64,000 nucleotides of DNA from a virus, in IMG/VR virus record IMGVR_UViG_3300044697_000029, positions 1 through 64,000 of that record; one strand, given 5' to 3'. This document shows, piece by piece, positions 23,303 to 31,901 of this stretch. The position numbers and the translations under genes were made by a program. The notes beneath the pieces were generated by a model. That model saw only the letters and a list, made by a program, of their open reading frames with translations, was not told where the DNA came from and did not search any database. Positions within the stretch are counted from its first letter, which is position 1; the number at the start of each line of letters is the position of its first letter.

Positions 23303-24349
23303 CTATGCCTCGGTTCGGATGTCGGCGAACAGCCCGGCGTCGCGCCCAAGGCGGCGTGTTGCCATACCACAGTGACCCGCTCCCAGCTCTATCCCAATAG
23401 CGTGCCGCTGCAACCGATCGGCGACTAAGCATGTGGTGAAAACGCCGGCGAACGGATCGCATACCACGTCTCCCGGTCTTGACCCGGCCCGGATACAAAT
23501 CTCGGCCACCTGATCCGGCATGACGGCGAAGTGTTCTTCTGCATATTGGGCGGGGCTGATCCACCACACTGACCTGAGATTGCCGCCCTCCGCAATTTGC
23601 TGGTCACGCTCCATCTTGTCCCACCGCTCGTTGAAGCCGGTGTGTCTGCGCGAATGGCCGCGTTGCTTATCCACTATACGCCGCTTTATGTCTGAGGCAT
23701 TCTGAACGCCAGCCAGATCATGGCTTTTGGTTGATTGCCCAATGTAGGGCGACGCGAGTTGCGTCTGCGTAGATGCTTTTGGCGCCGATCGCACGGCTTC
23801 GTGATCGTAGTAGTACCGCTCGCTCTTGCTTAACAGAAACACATATTCATGCGCGCGGGTAGTCCGATCAGTGCAGCTTTCTGGCATACCGTTAGGTTTG
23901 CCCCATACGTTGTCGGCGCGAAGATACCAGCCATCCGCCCGCAGCGCGAAAGCGACCATCCAGGGAATTCCAACCAGGTCCTTTGGTTTCAGGCCATTCC
24001 CAGCCCGCACGTTCGGCGAGTGTCCCGCTTGCTTCCACCCGGCATTCGAGTGCATGGAACGCGGCGCGTTGTATGTAGAACTGCTCGCGAAGCAGTCTCC
24101 CAAGTTGATCCACAGCGTGCCGTCGTCACGCAGGACGCGCCGACATTCGTGCATCACGCCGACGATTGTCTCAACGTATGCGTCTGGTGTCTCCTCCTGC
24201 CCGATTTCGAACGGCTTCAATGGGTCATCAGGCTTCAGGTACGATCGTTGCCGGAAGTAGGGCGGGGAGGTCACAATGCACTGCACGCTGCCATCCGCCA
24301 GTTCCGGCAGCCGCTCGCGGCAATCGCCCTGCATCACGGTGATTGTCAT
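23303..24349 (-). CDS. Beta-class DNA methyltransferase (N4-cytosine/N6-adenine)
   Basis: This codes for 348 aa. CIVTSPPYFRQRSY near the N-terminus is catalytic motif IV, and TLWINLGDCF follows. The SAM-binding motif I comes last (CDPFAGVFTTCLVADR), giving the beta-class order. The usual motif I is DPFxGSGTT; here VF replaces SG, which could weaken SAM binding. The region between holds the target-recognition part. The SPPY form leans towards N4-cytosine, but this is not decisive. Coupled by ATGA to a small zinc-ribbon gene. Confidence 0.72.
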   Translation of the reverse strand: MTITVMQGDCRERLPELADGSVQCIVTSPPYFRQRSYLKPDDPLKPFEIGQEETPDAYVETIVGVMHECRRVLRDDGTLWINLGDCFASSSTYNAPRSMHSNAGWKQAGHSPNVRAGNGLKPKDLVGIPWMVAFALRADGWYLRADNVWGKPNGMPESCTDRTTRAHEYVFLLSKSERYYYDHEAVRSAPKASTQTQLASPYIGQSTKSHDLAGVQNASDIKRRIVDKQRGHSRRHTGFNERWDKMERDQQIAEGGNLRSVWWISPAQYAEEHFAVMPDQVAEICIRAGSRPGDVVCDPFAGVFTTCLVADRLQRHAIGIELGAGHCGMATRRLGRDAGLFADIRTEA

Positions 24350-24501
24350 CGAGACACTGCGTCCGGACTACTGGCCTCGCGCGCATGCCGGCTTGCCCAC
24401 GTAAGCGCGCAATCCAGGCATAGTTCCGGCAGCCCGTCGATCTGCCGCACCGGGAACACCGCCTGCTCTGACGTGGCGCCACAATCCTCGCAGGTCCGCA
24501 T
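24346..24501 (-). CDS. 51-aa zinc-ribbon protein between two methylase genes
   Basis: The peptide has CEDCGATS and LCLDCALTW, a clean CxxC-x(22)-CxxC zinc ribbon. ATG 24501 shares a TGATG with the upstream methylase, and its stop overlaps the downstream methylase start (ATGA). Tight coupling makes a real gene likely; it could be an adaptor or regulator of either enzyme. Confidence 0.6.
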   Translation of the reverse strand: MRTCEDCGATSEQAVFPVRQIDGLPELCLDCALTWASRHAREASSPDAVSR

Positions 24502-25550
24502 CACTTCGCCTCCTCAAACAGCCGCGCCTGCGTTGCGATGGGCGTCGGTTCGGGGATGAACAGGTCGCGCTGGCGGTGGGCGGCTTCGATGCGGCGGCAG
24601 GCTATGTCGAAGTACGGTTCGTGTTTTTCGATGCCGACGAACCGCCGACCGAGTTTCAGGCATGCAACGCCGGTGGTTCCAGAACCAAGGAAACCATCCA
24701 CCACAAGCTGGTTGAGCTTCGTCGAAGTTCCGACGATGTGTTCCATGACGGAAAGGGGCTTTTCGCATGGGTGCTTACCGTCATAGCCTTGGATACAATT
24801 GTAATCCCATATGTCGCCTCTCATCCTCTCGTCATAAACAGAGAACGGCCGCCGCAGGTCTTCGTACTCCCGCCGCAGGTCTTCGTACTCCCGCCGCAGG
24901 AGAGACGTGTTCGAGCGTTGGAATAACTCCCGACACTTTTGATAGTCAGTTTGGTTCGGAAGGGATGATCCTTCCTCCCAACGCAGATAAAGAGCGCTGT
25001 CGCGGTCAATGTGATCAGCTATTTGGCGATACGAAAGGCCGGCCTCAATACGTTGTGATTTGAAGTAATCACCCAGCGGTCGAAAAACTCGCTTGTGAAG
25101 CGCATCGCAAGCTGCGTCGTAACCTAGTGCGTTCATCGCCGAAGCGTCGTCGCACTTCTGCGCAAATATGCATGCCTCCCAGTTTTGTTGGAACACTCGC
25201 ATATCATCGGATGCCTGCTTCATATGCCAACCTTGAGGCTTCCTCCAGCGTATCGAATTGAGAAATACAAAATTCTGCCGCACGAGACGTTGGACCTCCC
25301 ATTCCATTCTCGCCGACGCAAAGCAATAAAGACTCGCCCAGTCCTCCATGATCCCCGAGCATGAAGCAAGGATCGAGCCGAGCCATTCAAGGAACTTCCC
25401 CGCATCATCCCATTGACGGTCCCACCATTCGTCCTTCACTCGGAAGTACGGAGGGTCCATCACACACGCATCCACGCCGCTCAGAGTCGGCAGAATATCC
25501 CTACAATCACCCAACATCAGCGTAGCCGCCCCGATCCGCTCAACGCGCAT
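24501..25550 (-). CDS. Beta-class DNA methyltransferase with inserted HTH domain
   Basis: This codes for 349 aa from ATG 25550. ACVMDPPYFRVKDEWW is motif IV (DPPY, usually N6-adenine). VVDGFLGSGTTGVACLKLGR is an intact motif I, again in beta-class order. Between them, FKSQRIEAGLSYRQIADHID and YLRWEEGSSLPNQ form an XRE-like helix-turn-helix, probably part of target recognition. A 21-bp repeat encodes LRREYED twice. Confidence 0.72.
   Translation of the reverse strand: MRVERIGAATLMLGDCRDILPTLSGVDACVMDPPYFRVKDEWWDRQWDDAGKFLEWLGSILASCSGIMEDWASLYCFASARMEWEVQRLVRQNFVFLNSIRWRKPQGWHMKQASDDMRVFQQNWEACIFAQKCDDASAMNALGYDAACDALHKRVFRPLGDYFKSQRIEAGLSYRQIADHIDRDSALYLRWEEGSSLPNQTDYQKCRELFQRSNTSLLRREYEDLRREYEDLRRPFSVYDERMRGDIWDYNCIQGYDGKHPCEKPLSVMEHIVGTSTKLNQLVVDGFLGSGTTGVACLKLGRRFVGIEKHEPYFDIACRRIEAAHRQRDLFIPEPTPIATQARLFEEAK
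24851..24900 (-). repeat. 21-bp tandem repeat inside the methylase gene
   Basis: GCCGCAGGTCTTCGTACTCC plus C occurs at 24851-24871 and 24872-24892, followed by 8 bases of a third unit. It adds whole codons (REYEDLR repeated) in a charged linker just after the HTH insert, so copy number could vary by slippage without breaking the frame. Confidence 0.8.
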
Positions 25551-25627
25551 CACGCTGCCTCCATCCCAAACGCCACCCGCCAGCAGTCGGCGCACCAGCC
25601 GATGTCAGGCACCGCGCGGCGGATCAT
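25550..25627 (-). CDS. 25-aa Cys-pair micro-protein
   Basis: ATG 25627 overlaps the upstream stop (ATGA) and its TGA overlaps the methylase ATG (TGATG). The peptide contains PDIGWCADCWRVAF, a CxxC flanked by Trp. Coupling on both sides is the main evidence. Confidence 0.5.
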   Translation of the reverse strand: MIRRAVPDIGWCADCWRVAFGMEAA

Positions 25628-26250
25628 GGCAGCCATCCGATCGTCGGCGCGCCTCGATGGTCGCGCTGGAACACGTACCATGCGAACGCCACCGCACCAC
25701 CCTGCGCCTTCACGGCAGCGTCGCCGGGCGGCATACTGATACGTGATCGGAACTGCCACAGCCGCGCCAGCGTGCCGCGCGCGAACAGTTCCTGGTAACG
25801 GCGCTCTCCTTCCAACCAAGTCGTACGTTGCAGGACACACACCTTTCCAGTCGCAAAGGTCAACGCACGGCGCACGAACTGCACAGCGATACCAAAGGGC
25901 GGGTTGCTCACCACATTCGGCGGCGCATTCTGCCAGTCGGTTGCGAGGAAATCGACCCCGCCTTCGCCATAACCGCGGTCAACAAGGTCTGTGGCGAAGG
26001 TCTGGTAGCCGCGTGCTTTGCATGCCTCTGGGATATTCCCGCCACCGCAAGCCGGGTCCCAGATAGCGCCGCTGAAAGTCTCTACATCGAGAAGCGCGCA
26101 AATGGCACGGGCCGGTTCAACGTACCAGTCGTCAGTGTGCCTATCGTATCCCGAACTGCGAGGATTGCCGCGCGGGATCAGTTCCGGTGGCGCCTCGCTC
26201 CCCGGTCGCACGGCAATGGCCGGCGCGCCGCATGCGCAGGGGGTTGTCAT
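25624..26250 (-). CDS. Methyltransferase-like protein (NPPF type)
   Basis: This codes for 208 aa. GAIWDPACGGGNIPEACKAR is motif I, FATDLVDRGYGEGGVDF the acidic loop after beta-2, and VVSNPPFGIAVQFVRRAL motif IV. There is no recognisable target-recognition domain, so it may methylate DNA with little specificity or act with a partner. It starts in an ATGA overlap with the Gp88 gene. Confidence 0.65.
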   Translation of the reverse strand: MTTPCACGAPAIAVRPGSEAPPELIPRGNPRSSGYDRHTDDWYVEPARAICALLDVETFSGAIWDPACGGGNIPEACKARGYQTFATDLVDRGYGEGGVDFLATDWQNAPPNVVSNPPFGIAVQFVRRALTFATGKVCVLQRTTWLEGERRYQELFARGTLARLWQFRSRISMPPGDAAVKAQGGAVAFAWYVFQRDHRGAPTIGWLP

Positions 26251-27104
26251 GCGGCGTCCTTCCGGCTGCCGTGGCTCATTCCGTGGCCGATGAACACGAT
26301 CCGTTTGCCAGTGGCGCCCGGCGACCAGCACAGGCCGCACGTCGCACATGCCGCCGTCTTGTGGGTCTGCGCCGGGCAGATCAGACCCTCCGGCACATTG
26401 CTGCCCTCGGGCTGGCGCCAGATCGTGGTGGCCTGCATCGGCTGCGGGTTGTCGTCGGCAGCGACAGAGAACCGCATCATCCATCGGTCGGGATGCAGCG
26501 CGCCGAGCAGGTTCACCAGCCATCCGATTTGGCTTTCGGCGGGGTGCGCGGTGTAGCCGAACACGTGCAGTTCCGGCAGATCGCGCATCCATCGCCCCCA
26601 GGCGAGTGCGTAGGCCATATCCGGGAAGTCCCCGAGATTATGCAGCCGCACCACGAAGCCCGTCTGTGCGTGCTTCACAGCCGCCGCGCGTAGCTCCCTG
26701 TCCAGCGTCGGGACCAGAGCCGGCGTGTAGCGATGGCGCCGCGCGAGGGGCATGCCGTTGCCGAAGCACTCGCGCCATAGCTGGCAGGTGCGCGGACAGG
26801 TCTCGCGTTCGACCAGGGTCAGGTGGAAGATCGGCATGCCACGCCACGGGCCTTTCAGCACGACACGACCGAGCTTCGCGCTGTTGAAGCCGGAGACCAG
26901 AAGGCGCGGGGCTTTCTCCGGATCAATGATTGACTTCTGGAACAACGTCGTGGAGTTGACGATTGCTGGGTGCGTGGCAGGCAGAGCCGCATCCTTGCGG
27001 TTTGCGTGAGCGGCGGTCCCCTTAAAGCGAGTCAGGTAGCCACCGGGATCGCGGTGACAGCCGCCGTAAAAATCCTGCCATTGATGGGTCTGCGCATATG
27101 TCAT
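26247..27104 (-). CDS. Phage Gp88-like protein
   Basis: This codes for 285 aa from ATG 27104. KAPRLLVSGFNSAKLGRVVL and the cluster ETCPRTCQLWRECFGNGM are the signature of the phage Gp88 family. HNLGDFPDMAYALAWGRWM and a C-terminal Cys cluster (AACATCGLCW) followed by RIVFIGHG complete the pattern. The Cys arrangement suggests a metal or iron-sulphur centre, but no reaction is known. It sits among methylase genes and DUF5131, another Cys-motif family, so a shared DNA-modification role is possible. Confidence 0.68.
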   Translation of the reverse strand: MTYAQTHQWQDFYGGCHRDPGGYLTRFKGTAAHANRKDAALPATHPAIVNSTTLFQKSIIDPEKAPRLLVSGFNSAKLGRVVLKGPWRGMPIFHLTLVERETCPRTCQLWRECFGNGMPLARRHRYTPALVPTLDRELRAAAVKHAQTGFVVRLHNLGDFPDMAYALAWGRWMRDLPELHVFGYTAHPAESQIGWLVNLLGALHPDRWMMRFSVAADDNPQPMQATTIWRQPEGSNVPEGLICPAQTHKTAACATCGLCWSPGATGKRIVFIGHGMSHGSRKDAA

Positions 27105-27310
27105 ACGAACGCCCTCAGCGCCTCGACGATCGCCGCATGCTCGACGGCCGTCGCCGGAACTTCGTGGAGGATAATGCCGTGCGGCGGTGCATTGGACACC
27201 GTTCGGCATTCCAGGATCAACACGCCGCCGCGGTCGATGCGCTCGGCCAGGTCACGGAACACACTCGGCGGTATGTCGCTCGCCCGCGTGCATGAGGTGA
27301 GGTGCAGCAT
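27101..27310 (-). CDS. 69-aa hypothetical protein
   Basis: It begins MLHLTSCTRASDIPPSVFRD and contains GGVLILECRTV, a strand-turn-strand. It ends in a 4-base overlap with the Gp88 gene. No family recognised. Confidence 0.5.
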   Translation of the reverse strand: MLHLTSCTRASDIPPSVFRDLAERIDRGGVLILECRTVSNAPPHGIILHEVPATAVEHAAIVEALRAFV

Positions 27311-27329
27311 GGTGGTTCCCCCTTGGTTG

Positions 27330-29129
27330 TTACTCGGTCACCCACTCGGGCATCTGTGGCGTGGCGGGTTCGGCGCCGATAGGTGAACTGTACCGGCCAT
27401 TGATAGCATCGAAATCCAGCGTCGCCTTCGCGCCGCGCGTTCCGAAGCGGCGATAGCGAGCTTTCCATAAGTGCAGATCAACGCTGCCGGGTTGTGGCGA
27501 ATGCACCGTCAATCCCAGGTCCGGTTTGTTAAACCAGTGAGCTGAACCGCTGATGTCATATGGGCCAGGAAAGGCGCGCGTCTCTCCCGGTTTCAACGGT
27601 TGCGGCTTCGCGGGATGGCAGATCATCCATACGTTGCAGCCATGTCGCAGACCGAACGCTCGAAGCCGTTGTAATGCGCGACCAGTGTAATCAGTCTCGC
27701 TCAACGTGCCGCGCTGGTGGTCGATCTCGTTCCACGGGTCGATCACCAGATCGGTCGTGCCATCGCGGAGCACCGTGGCAGCCGCACGGTCAAGTATCCA
27801 ATCCAGCGTCGGCGAATCGTCTTCCGCGTCGCATACCAGCATGGTCACGCGAGAGGACAACCATTGCTCGGCTTCGACAACTTCCTCGTCCGACATGCTT
27901 TCGATAGCGCGGCTCGGCCAGAACGACTTACCCGAATAGACTTCGGCGCATTCCGCAACGAATTGCTCCCACGGCTGCATCTCTGGGCTGAAGACGCCCC
28001 ATTTTCTTCCGCAATCGGATGCCGTGCGCACCATGACAAAGCGCATCCAGGAAGTTTTCCCAGAGCCAGGATACCCGGTAACGACGACGAGTCGGCCTTC
28101 GGTGGGAAGATGGATCACGGCATCAGTTGCCCGAGCGCCAGTCGTCATTGTTGTCGGCGCAGGCTGCTGGCGCAGCCCCAGAAGCGTGCCGACCTTGATC
28201 CGCTGCAGCCCGCTGATCGGATACGGCTGCGCGTCTGCCACAGCCTGGGTGACGGCCTCGGGACCGTGTACGCGCAGCACGTCGCAGGCATCCTTGCAGC
28301 CATCAGGCCATGTCACAAGCCAACAGCGATGCCGTCCGAGCCGACGTGCCAGTTCCTCCCGCAGCGCCAAGCCTGGTTTGTCAGCATCCCCCGCCAACAC
28401 GACGCGCTTTGCTTTTCCGAGCAGATCACCATGCGTGCGCAGCGCCTCGAACCGCTTGTCGTCAGGTCGAAATGTCGCTTCTGACGGCGCGCCGTCTGGC
28501 AGTGTGACAGCATGCCGGATGCCGCACTCGAACATTGCCATCACGTCCGGTTCACCTTCAACCCAAACGATCTCGGCGGGATCGCCGCCAAGCCGATCGA
28601 CATTGAACAGCGACCGCAGCGCGTCCTTTTCCTGCATCTGCGGGGTTTTGTCCGGGTGTGGACGGTACTTCCGGTTCACTACCTCTCCGGCCAAAATGTA
28701 GGGAAAAACGATCGCCTGTTTTTCCCCAAGCGACTCGAACTGACGGATCGCTGCATAGCACCCGAATTCGTGGACGGTCCGCGCGCCGATGTGCCGCTCG
28801 GCAAAGAATTCGTATAGCCAATCCGGCCGATTGCTGACGATGGCTGGCGCGTGGGGTTTGGGCTTCTGCACCGCTCGTTCCCGCAGTGGCAGGGCTGCGT
28901 AGTCCCTCACGCGCTGTCCCCCAGACCACCCGCAGGAACCGCGGTGACAGGTCCAAACTGCACCCTGGCCGTCCTGGTCGATCGTGACAGTCAGCGAGAT
29001 TTCCTTGGTTCGCCCCCCTTCGCATCGCGGACAGATGACTTGGCACGATCGGCCCGGCGTGATTGTCTTCGGCCGAATGCGGTGATCGGCGAAGATTGCC
29101 ATCAGGCTGTCTGGCGCGGACTGGACCAT
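27330..29129 (-). CDS. Primase-helicase (Twinkle-like)
   Basis: This codes for 599 aa. The N-terminal zinc ribbon is VICPRCEGGR with WTCHRGSCGW. A TOPRIM domain follows (VWVEGEPDVMAMFE, then VVLAGDADKPGLAL). The DnaB-like helicase core has Walker A GYPGSGKT at about residue 350 and LVIDPWNEIDH as Walker B. This is the arrangement of T7 gp4 and Twinkle: primer synthesis and 5'-3' unwinding in one ring. The start shares TGATG with the DnaT-like gene upstream. No DNA polymerase gene lies in the window, so host polymerase may be used. Confidence 0.78.
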   Translation of the reverse strand: MVQSAPDSLMAIFADHRIRPKTITPGRSCQVICPRCEGGRTKEISLTVTIDQDGQGAVWTCHRGSCGWSGGQRVRDYAALPLRERAVQKPKPHAPAIVSNRPDWLYEFFAERHIGARTVHEFGCYAAIRQFESLGEKQAIVFPYILAGEVVNRKYRPHPDKTPQMQEKDALRSLFNVDRLGGDPAEIVWVEGEPDVMAMFECGIRHAVTLPDGAPSEATFRPDDKRFEALRTHGDLLGKAKRVVLAGDADKPGLALREELARRLGRHRCWLVTWPDGCKDACDVLRVHGPEAVTQAVADAQPYPISGLQRIKVGTLLGLRQQPAPTTMTTGARATDAVIHLPTEGRLVVVTGYPGSGKTSWMRFVMVRTASDCGRKWGVFSPEMQPWEQFVAECAEVYSGKSFWPSRAIESMSDEEVVEAEQWLSSRVTMLVCDAEDDSPTLDWILDRAAATVLRDGTTDLVIDPWNEIDHQRGTLSETDYTGRALQRLRAFGLRHGCNVWMICHPAKPQPLKPGETRAFPGPYDISGSAHWFNKPDLGLTVHSPQPGSVDLHLWKARYRRFGTRGAKATLDFDAINGRYSSPIGAEPATPQMPEWVTE

Positions 29130-29953
29130 CAGAAGTTCCACCCAGGAAGCTCTGCGCCGCTCGATGGGTCACGCGGAACTGGCGCCTTGGGAGCGATCGA
29201 GCCGCCGCCGTTTCCTTTGGTCTGCTCATTGCGACACCAGTTCCGCCACGTGGCGAACCAGTCGGTTTTTCGCCCTTTCAGGCCGGGCTGCGCCGCCCAA
29301 TAATCGCGAAACTTGTCGAAGGTGACGACCGGGTCAAGGCCGAGGCTACGGGCAAACTGCGCGCCTTCGTGGCCTGGGTTCCATTCCTCGGGCAGCCGGA
29401 AGCCTTTTGCGTTCTCGCGTGCGCGCGCGTCTCGACTCTCGTTATCTCGTATCTCTGTATCTCGTATCTCGATTCTGTCTTTAGGGGAGGGGTTAACCCC
29501 CCCCTTTAAGGGGTTTGCGTCACAAGTCGTTTCTGGTTGGTTATCCCTACCTGTAGATTCTACGTTATCCCTTTCTTGGTTGCCTTCCCTCATAAGGGTT
29601 GGATTGCCGCCGCGCAGTCCGTTGTTTCTTCCGGTCTCACGCGCCTCGTTGTCGCGCACCATACGCCTGCACCAGATCACTCCGTCTGCGGTCCGACTGA
29701 AAACGCCATTATCTTCCAGTTCATCTATGAGTTCCGTAACCTCTTTCTCGGTTGTATTTCCCACAAGTGCCGCGATCTGTTTGGGCGTTGGGGATTTGCC
29801 GCGCACGGTCAGATGCCCGTACGGCAAGCAACCGTGCATGATGGCGAGTAGCTCGGCCCAAAGACCACGCGCCGCAAGGCTACACAATCTAAGCCCTTCG
29901 TCATTGCGCCATTTATCGAAGCGCCACTTCACCCACGGCTGCGCGGCGGTCAT
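29129..29953 (-). CDS. DnaT-like replication initiation / helicase-loading protein
   Basis: This codes for 274 aa. The N-terminal winged-helix-like part is WVKWRFDKWRNDEGLRLCSL with TPKQIAALVGNTTEKEVTEL. A polar linker follows. The C-terminal FRDYWAAQPGLKGRKTDWFA with TWRNWCRN is the DnaT/DnaD-type single-strand-binding motif of phage replisome organisers. It immediately precedes the primase-helicase, so it probably loads that ring on the phage origin. Confidence 0.7.
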   Translation of the reverse strand: MTAAQPWVKWRFDKWRNDEGLRLCSLAARGLWAELLAIMHGCLPYGHLTVRGKSPTPKQIAALVGNTTEKEVTELIDELEDNGVFSRTADGVIWCRRMVRDNEARETGRNNGLRGGNPTLMREGNQERDNVESTGRDNQPETTCDANPLKGGVNPSPKDRIEIRDTEIRDNESRDARARENAKGFRLPEEWNPGHEGAQFARSLGLDPVVTFDKFRDYWAAQPGLKGRKTDWFATWRNWCRNEQTKGNGGGSIAPKAPVPRDPSSGAELPGWNF

Positions 29954-30435
29954 CTTGTGGCGCCCGTATCAGGGTCAAATACCACGCCCCAAGCCCATAC
30001 ATGCGGCCATTCGGCGCGGAGATCGGCCAGCTTCGGATCGTTCGCGTCGCACACGAGGTGATAGTCCAGGTGCGCGATGAATTTAATCTGATGCCGCAGC
30101 AGTTCGGCCGACGATTTGGCTTGGCGCACGATGGCAAACGGGCTGTCGATCTCTGGCTTGACTTCGAAGGCCGACACGAACCGCAGCAGGTTCACGTCAA
30201 GGACTTCGATGGCATCAACGAAGCTGACGACTTGGCCTCGTTTGGTCAGCGGGTATTCTGCTTCCACCTCACGGTTGATAACCGCATTAGCCGGCAGGCC
30301 AGCGATTGACCTGGCGCGGAGGAATGCCAGCAGTTCGGCTTGCATCTTGTCGTGGCGCCAGGATGACTTGCCGCGTCCGCGGTCCTCGTGGAACTTGCTT
30401 GGAGGCTTTGGAAGGAACGGCTCGTCACCGATCAT
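29950..30435 (-). CDS. Probable PD-(D/E)xK-fold nuclease
   Basis: This codes for 161 aa from ATG 30435. VVSFVDAIEVLDVN, then RFVSAFEVKPEIDS, places an Asp before an E-x-K pair on adjacent strands, the core of restriction-type nucleases. The following helix (SSAELLRHQIKFIAHLDYH) is consistent. As the second gene of the replication operon it may process replication or recombination intermediates. The family itself is not certain. Confidence 0.55.
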   Translation of the reverse strand: MIGDEPFLPKPPSKFHEDRGRGKSSWRHDKMQAELLAFLRARSIAGLPANAVINREVEAEYPLTKRGQVVSFVDAIEVLDVNLLRFVSAFEVKPEIDSPFAIVRQAKSSAELLRHQIKFIAHLDYHLVCDANDPKLADLRAEWPHVWAWGVVFDPDTGATR

Positions 30436-30938
30436 CCCACCGCCTCCCCACCCGCTGCGGTGCCGCGCGCTTCGGCGATGGCAGCCATCTCGGAAGTTGC
30501 TGCCCTGGCGCCAAGGCAAGCCTGGGCGTATCGCTCGGGCGACGGATCATCGTCATGGTCGAAAGCGTCCCTGCAATCCGCCGGCGCGATCTGCTCCCCG
30601 TCCTCGCCAGTGATTCGGCTGATCTCATCCACGACCCTTGCGCGGAAATTCGCGGCCCTGTTGGCGAGGGCGGCTTGGGCCTGGGTGACCAGATGCTCGC
30701 TGATCGCCTCCAGTACCACGAATTTCGATCCGGGGCTCTGCGCCGCCAGCCATCGAGCCTCGCGCACGGCGTCGTTCATGGTGGCGTGCCGGAACATGTG
30801 GCCGTGCACTGGCCCGGCGCGACGCATGACGCGGACCGCCCACCACGGCGGGGATTTCGGTGCTTCGGGCGCGCGTTGGCCCCACGGACGCTCGCGGCGG
30901 TTGCCGTTGGTGGTTGATTTGTCGGGGTGGTCGGGCAT
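30432..30938 (-). CDS. 168-aa hypothetical protein, first gene of the leftward replication operon
   Basis: The start ATG 30938 gives MPDHPDKSTTNGNRRERPWG, a polar tail. The ordered part (HATMNDAVREARWLAAQSPG, then EAISEHLVTQAQAALANRAA) is helical. No motif identified. A possible leftward promoter element TTGACA lies at 31118-31113. Confidence 0.5.
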   Translation of the reverse strand: MPDHPDKSTTNGNRRERPWGQRAPEAPKSPPWWAVRVMRRAGPVHGHMFRHATMNDAVREARWLAAQSPGSKFVVLEAISEHLVTQAQAALANRAANFRARVVDEISRITGEDGEQIAPADCRDAFDHDDDPSPERYAQACLGARAATSEMAAIAEARGTAAGGEAVG

Positions 30939-31223
30939 TGCGTCCTCCGATCTGTGGCCGGGGGGCTTGCAATGTCCGGGATAGTCCGCTACCTCAGAAT
31001 GGCAACGGACGATCTGGACCTGCACCGTCCTCCGGGCGGGTTCAACCAAGGGGCGCTTCCTGCAACGGACGGCGCCCTTTGTGTTTTCAGGTTGCTACCG
31101 TGTGACGGGGGCTGTCAAGGGGTTGTGAGGGCGCCCGGCGAGCCGTTGATAGGCGGTCGGCTTCCAACCGCCGCTCTCTCGGTCGCCCTTACAGCGCGCG
31201 CCTTGACAAGGTGAGCGCGCTGG
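30939..31223. other. Gene-free divergent intergenic region
   Basis: No convincing gene. It lies between the leftward replication operon and a rightward gene. It contains TTGACA on both strands (31203-31208 plus; 31118-31113 minus) and several short GC-rich repeats. No clear origin iterons were found. Confidence 0.5.
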
Positions 31224-31251
31224 TTGTCGCTCAAGGAAGGAGCGGTATTAT
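31224..31251 (+). promoter_or_regulatory. Rightward promoter
   Basis: TTGTCG (31224-31229), 16 bases, TATTAT (31246-31251). The -10 is near perfect and stands out in GC-rich surroundings. It serves the gene at 31305. Confidence 0.55.
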
Positions 31252-31304
31252 CTAGCACCGACCACCACAAGATGCGCGCCGCCGCCCCGGCCATCGCCTA
31301 CCAT

Positions 31305-31748
31305 ATGTCGATGGCGCAACGCGACACGTTCCTCATCCTCGGCCTGCGCCGCAAGCGCGCCCGGCTGGCCGGGGAGATCGCCGCCGCCGAGCAACGGCTT
31401 GCCCCGGTCCGCGAGGCGCTGACCCAGGTCGATGCGCTGATTCGGCTGTTTGAGGGCAGCAACCCGGAACTGATCCCGCCGATCCGCCCCACCCCACGTT
31501 GCCTGTTCTTCCGGCATGGGGAGCAGCAACGGCTATGCGTCGCGGCGCTGCGGGAGGCTGGTAGGCCGCTGCCGACCCGGAAGGTTACGGATTACGTGAT
31601 GCTGGCCAAGGGACTGCCTAGCGGCAACGCGGCCGTCCGGGAGAAGGTGGCGCAGCAGACGCGGACGGCGCTGGTGCGGCTGGAGAAGCGCGGGAAGGTC
31701 CGACGGGTGGTGTGCGAGCCGGAGATGTGGTGGGAGTTGGTGGGGTAG
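31305..31748 (+). CDS. Coiled-coil plus winged-helix-like hypothetical protein
   Basis: This codes for 147 aa from ATG 31305. An N-terminal coiled coil (LRRKRARLAGEIAAAEQRLA) leads to RPTPRCLFFRHGEQQRLCVA. The C-terminal LPTRKVTDYVMLAKGLPSG with RLEKRGKVRRVV is a winged helix. I recall close relatives in many alphaproteobacterial genomes next to mobile elements. A DNA-binding regulator is likely. Confidence 0.6.
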   Translation: MSMAQRDTFLILGLRRKRARLAGEIAAAEQRLAPVREALTQVDALIRLFEGSNPELIPPIRPTPRCLFFRHGEQQRLCVAALREAGRPLPTRKVTDYVMLAKGLPSGNAAVREKVAQQTRTALVRLEKRGKVRRVVCEPEMWWELVG

Positions 31749-31851
31749 CAATGCGGCCTTTGAGGCCCGCTTCCGCGCGCCGCTTGACTCATCCAGTTAA
31801 ACGTGATAACAAACGGACTTCTAACTACCACTAAACACTCGCTAGGCTAAG

Positions 31852-31879
31852 TTATTGGATTTTAACTCTTTTGTAATCA
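31852..31879 (+). promoter_or_regulatory. AT-rich promoter of an accessory cassette
   Basis: TTATTG (31852-31857), 16 bases, TAATCA (31874-31879), inside a markedly AT-rich stretch (31795-31880) unlike the rest of the window. It precedes a two-gene membrane-protein cassette, as expected for a moron with its own promoter. Confidence 0.55.
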
Positions 31880-31901
31880 TTTGACCTATAGGAGTTCTGG
31901 C

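Noticed and set aside
24851-24900. CRISPR-like repeat
   Set aside because: Units are directly tandem without spacers and lie inside a methylase gene in frame.
30939-31223. Replication origin
   Set aside because: No iterons or AT-rich unwinding element visible; only promoter-like hexamers.
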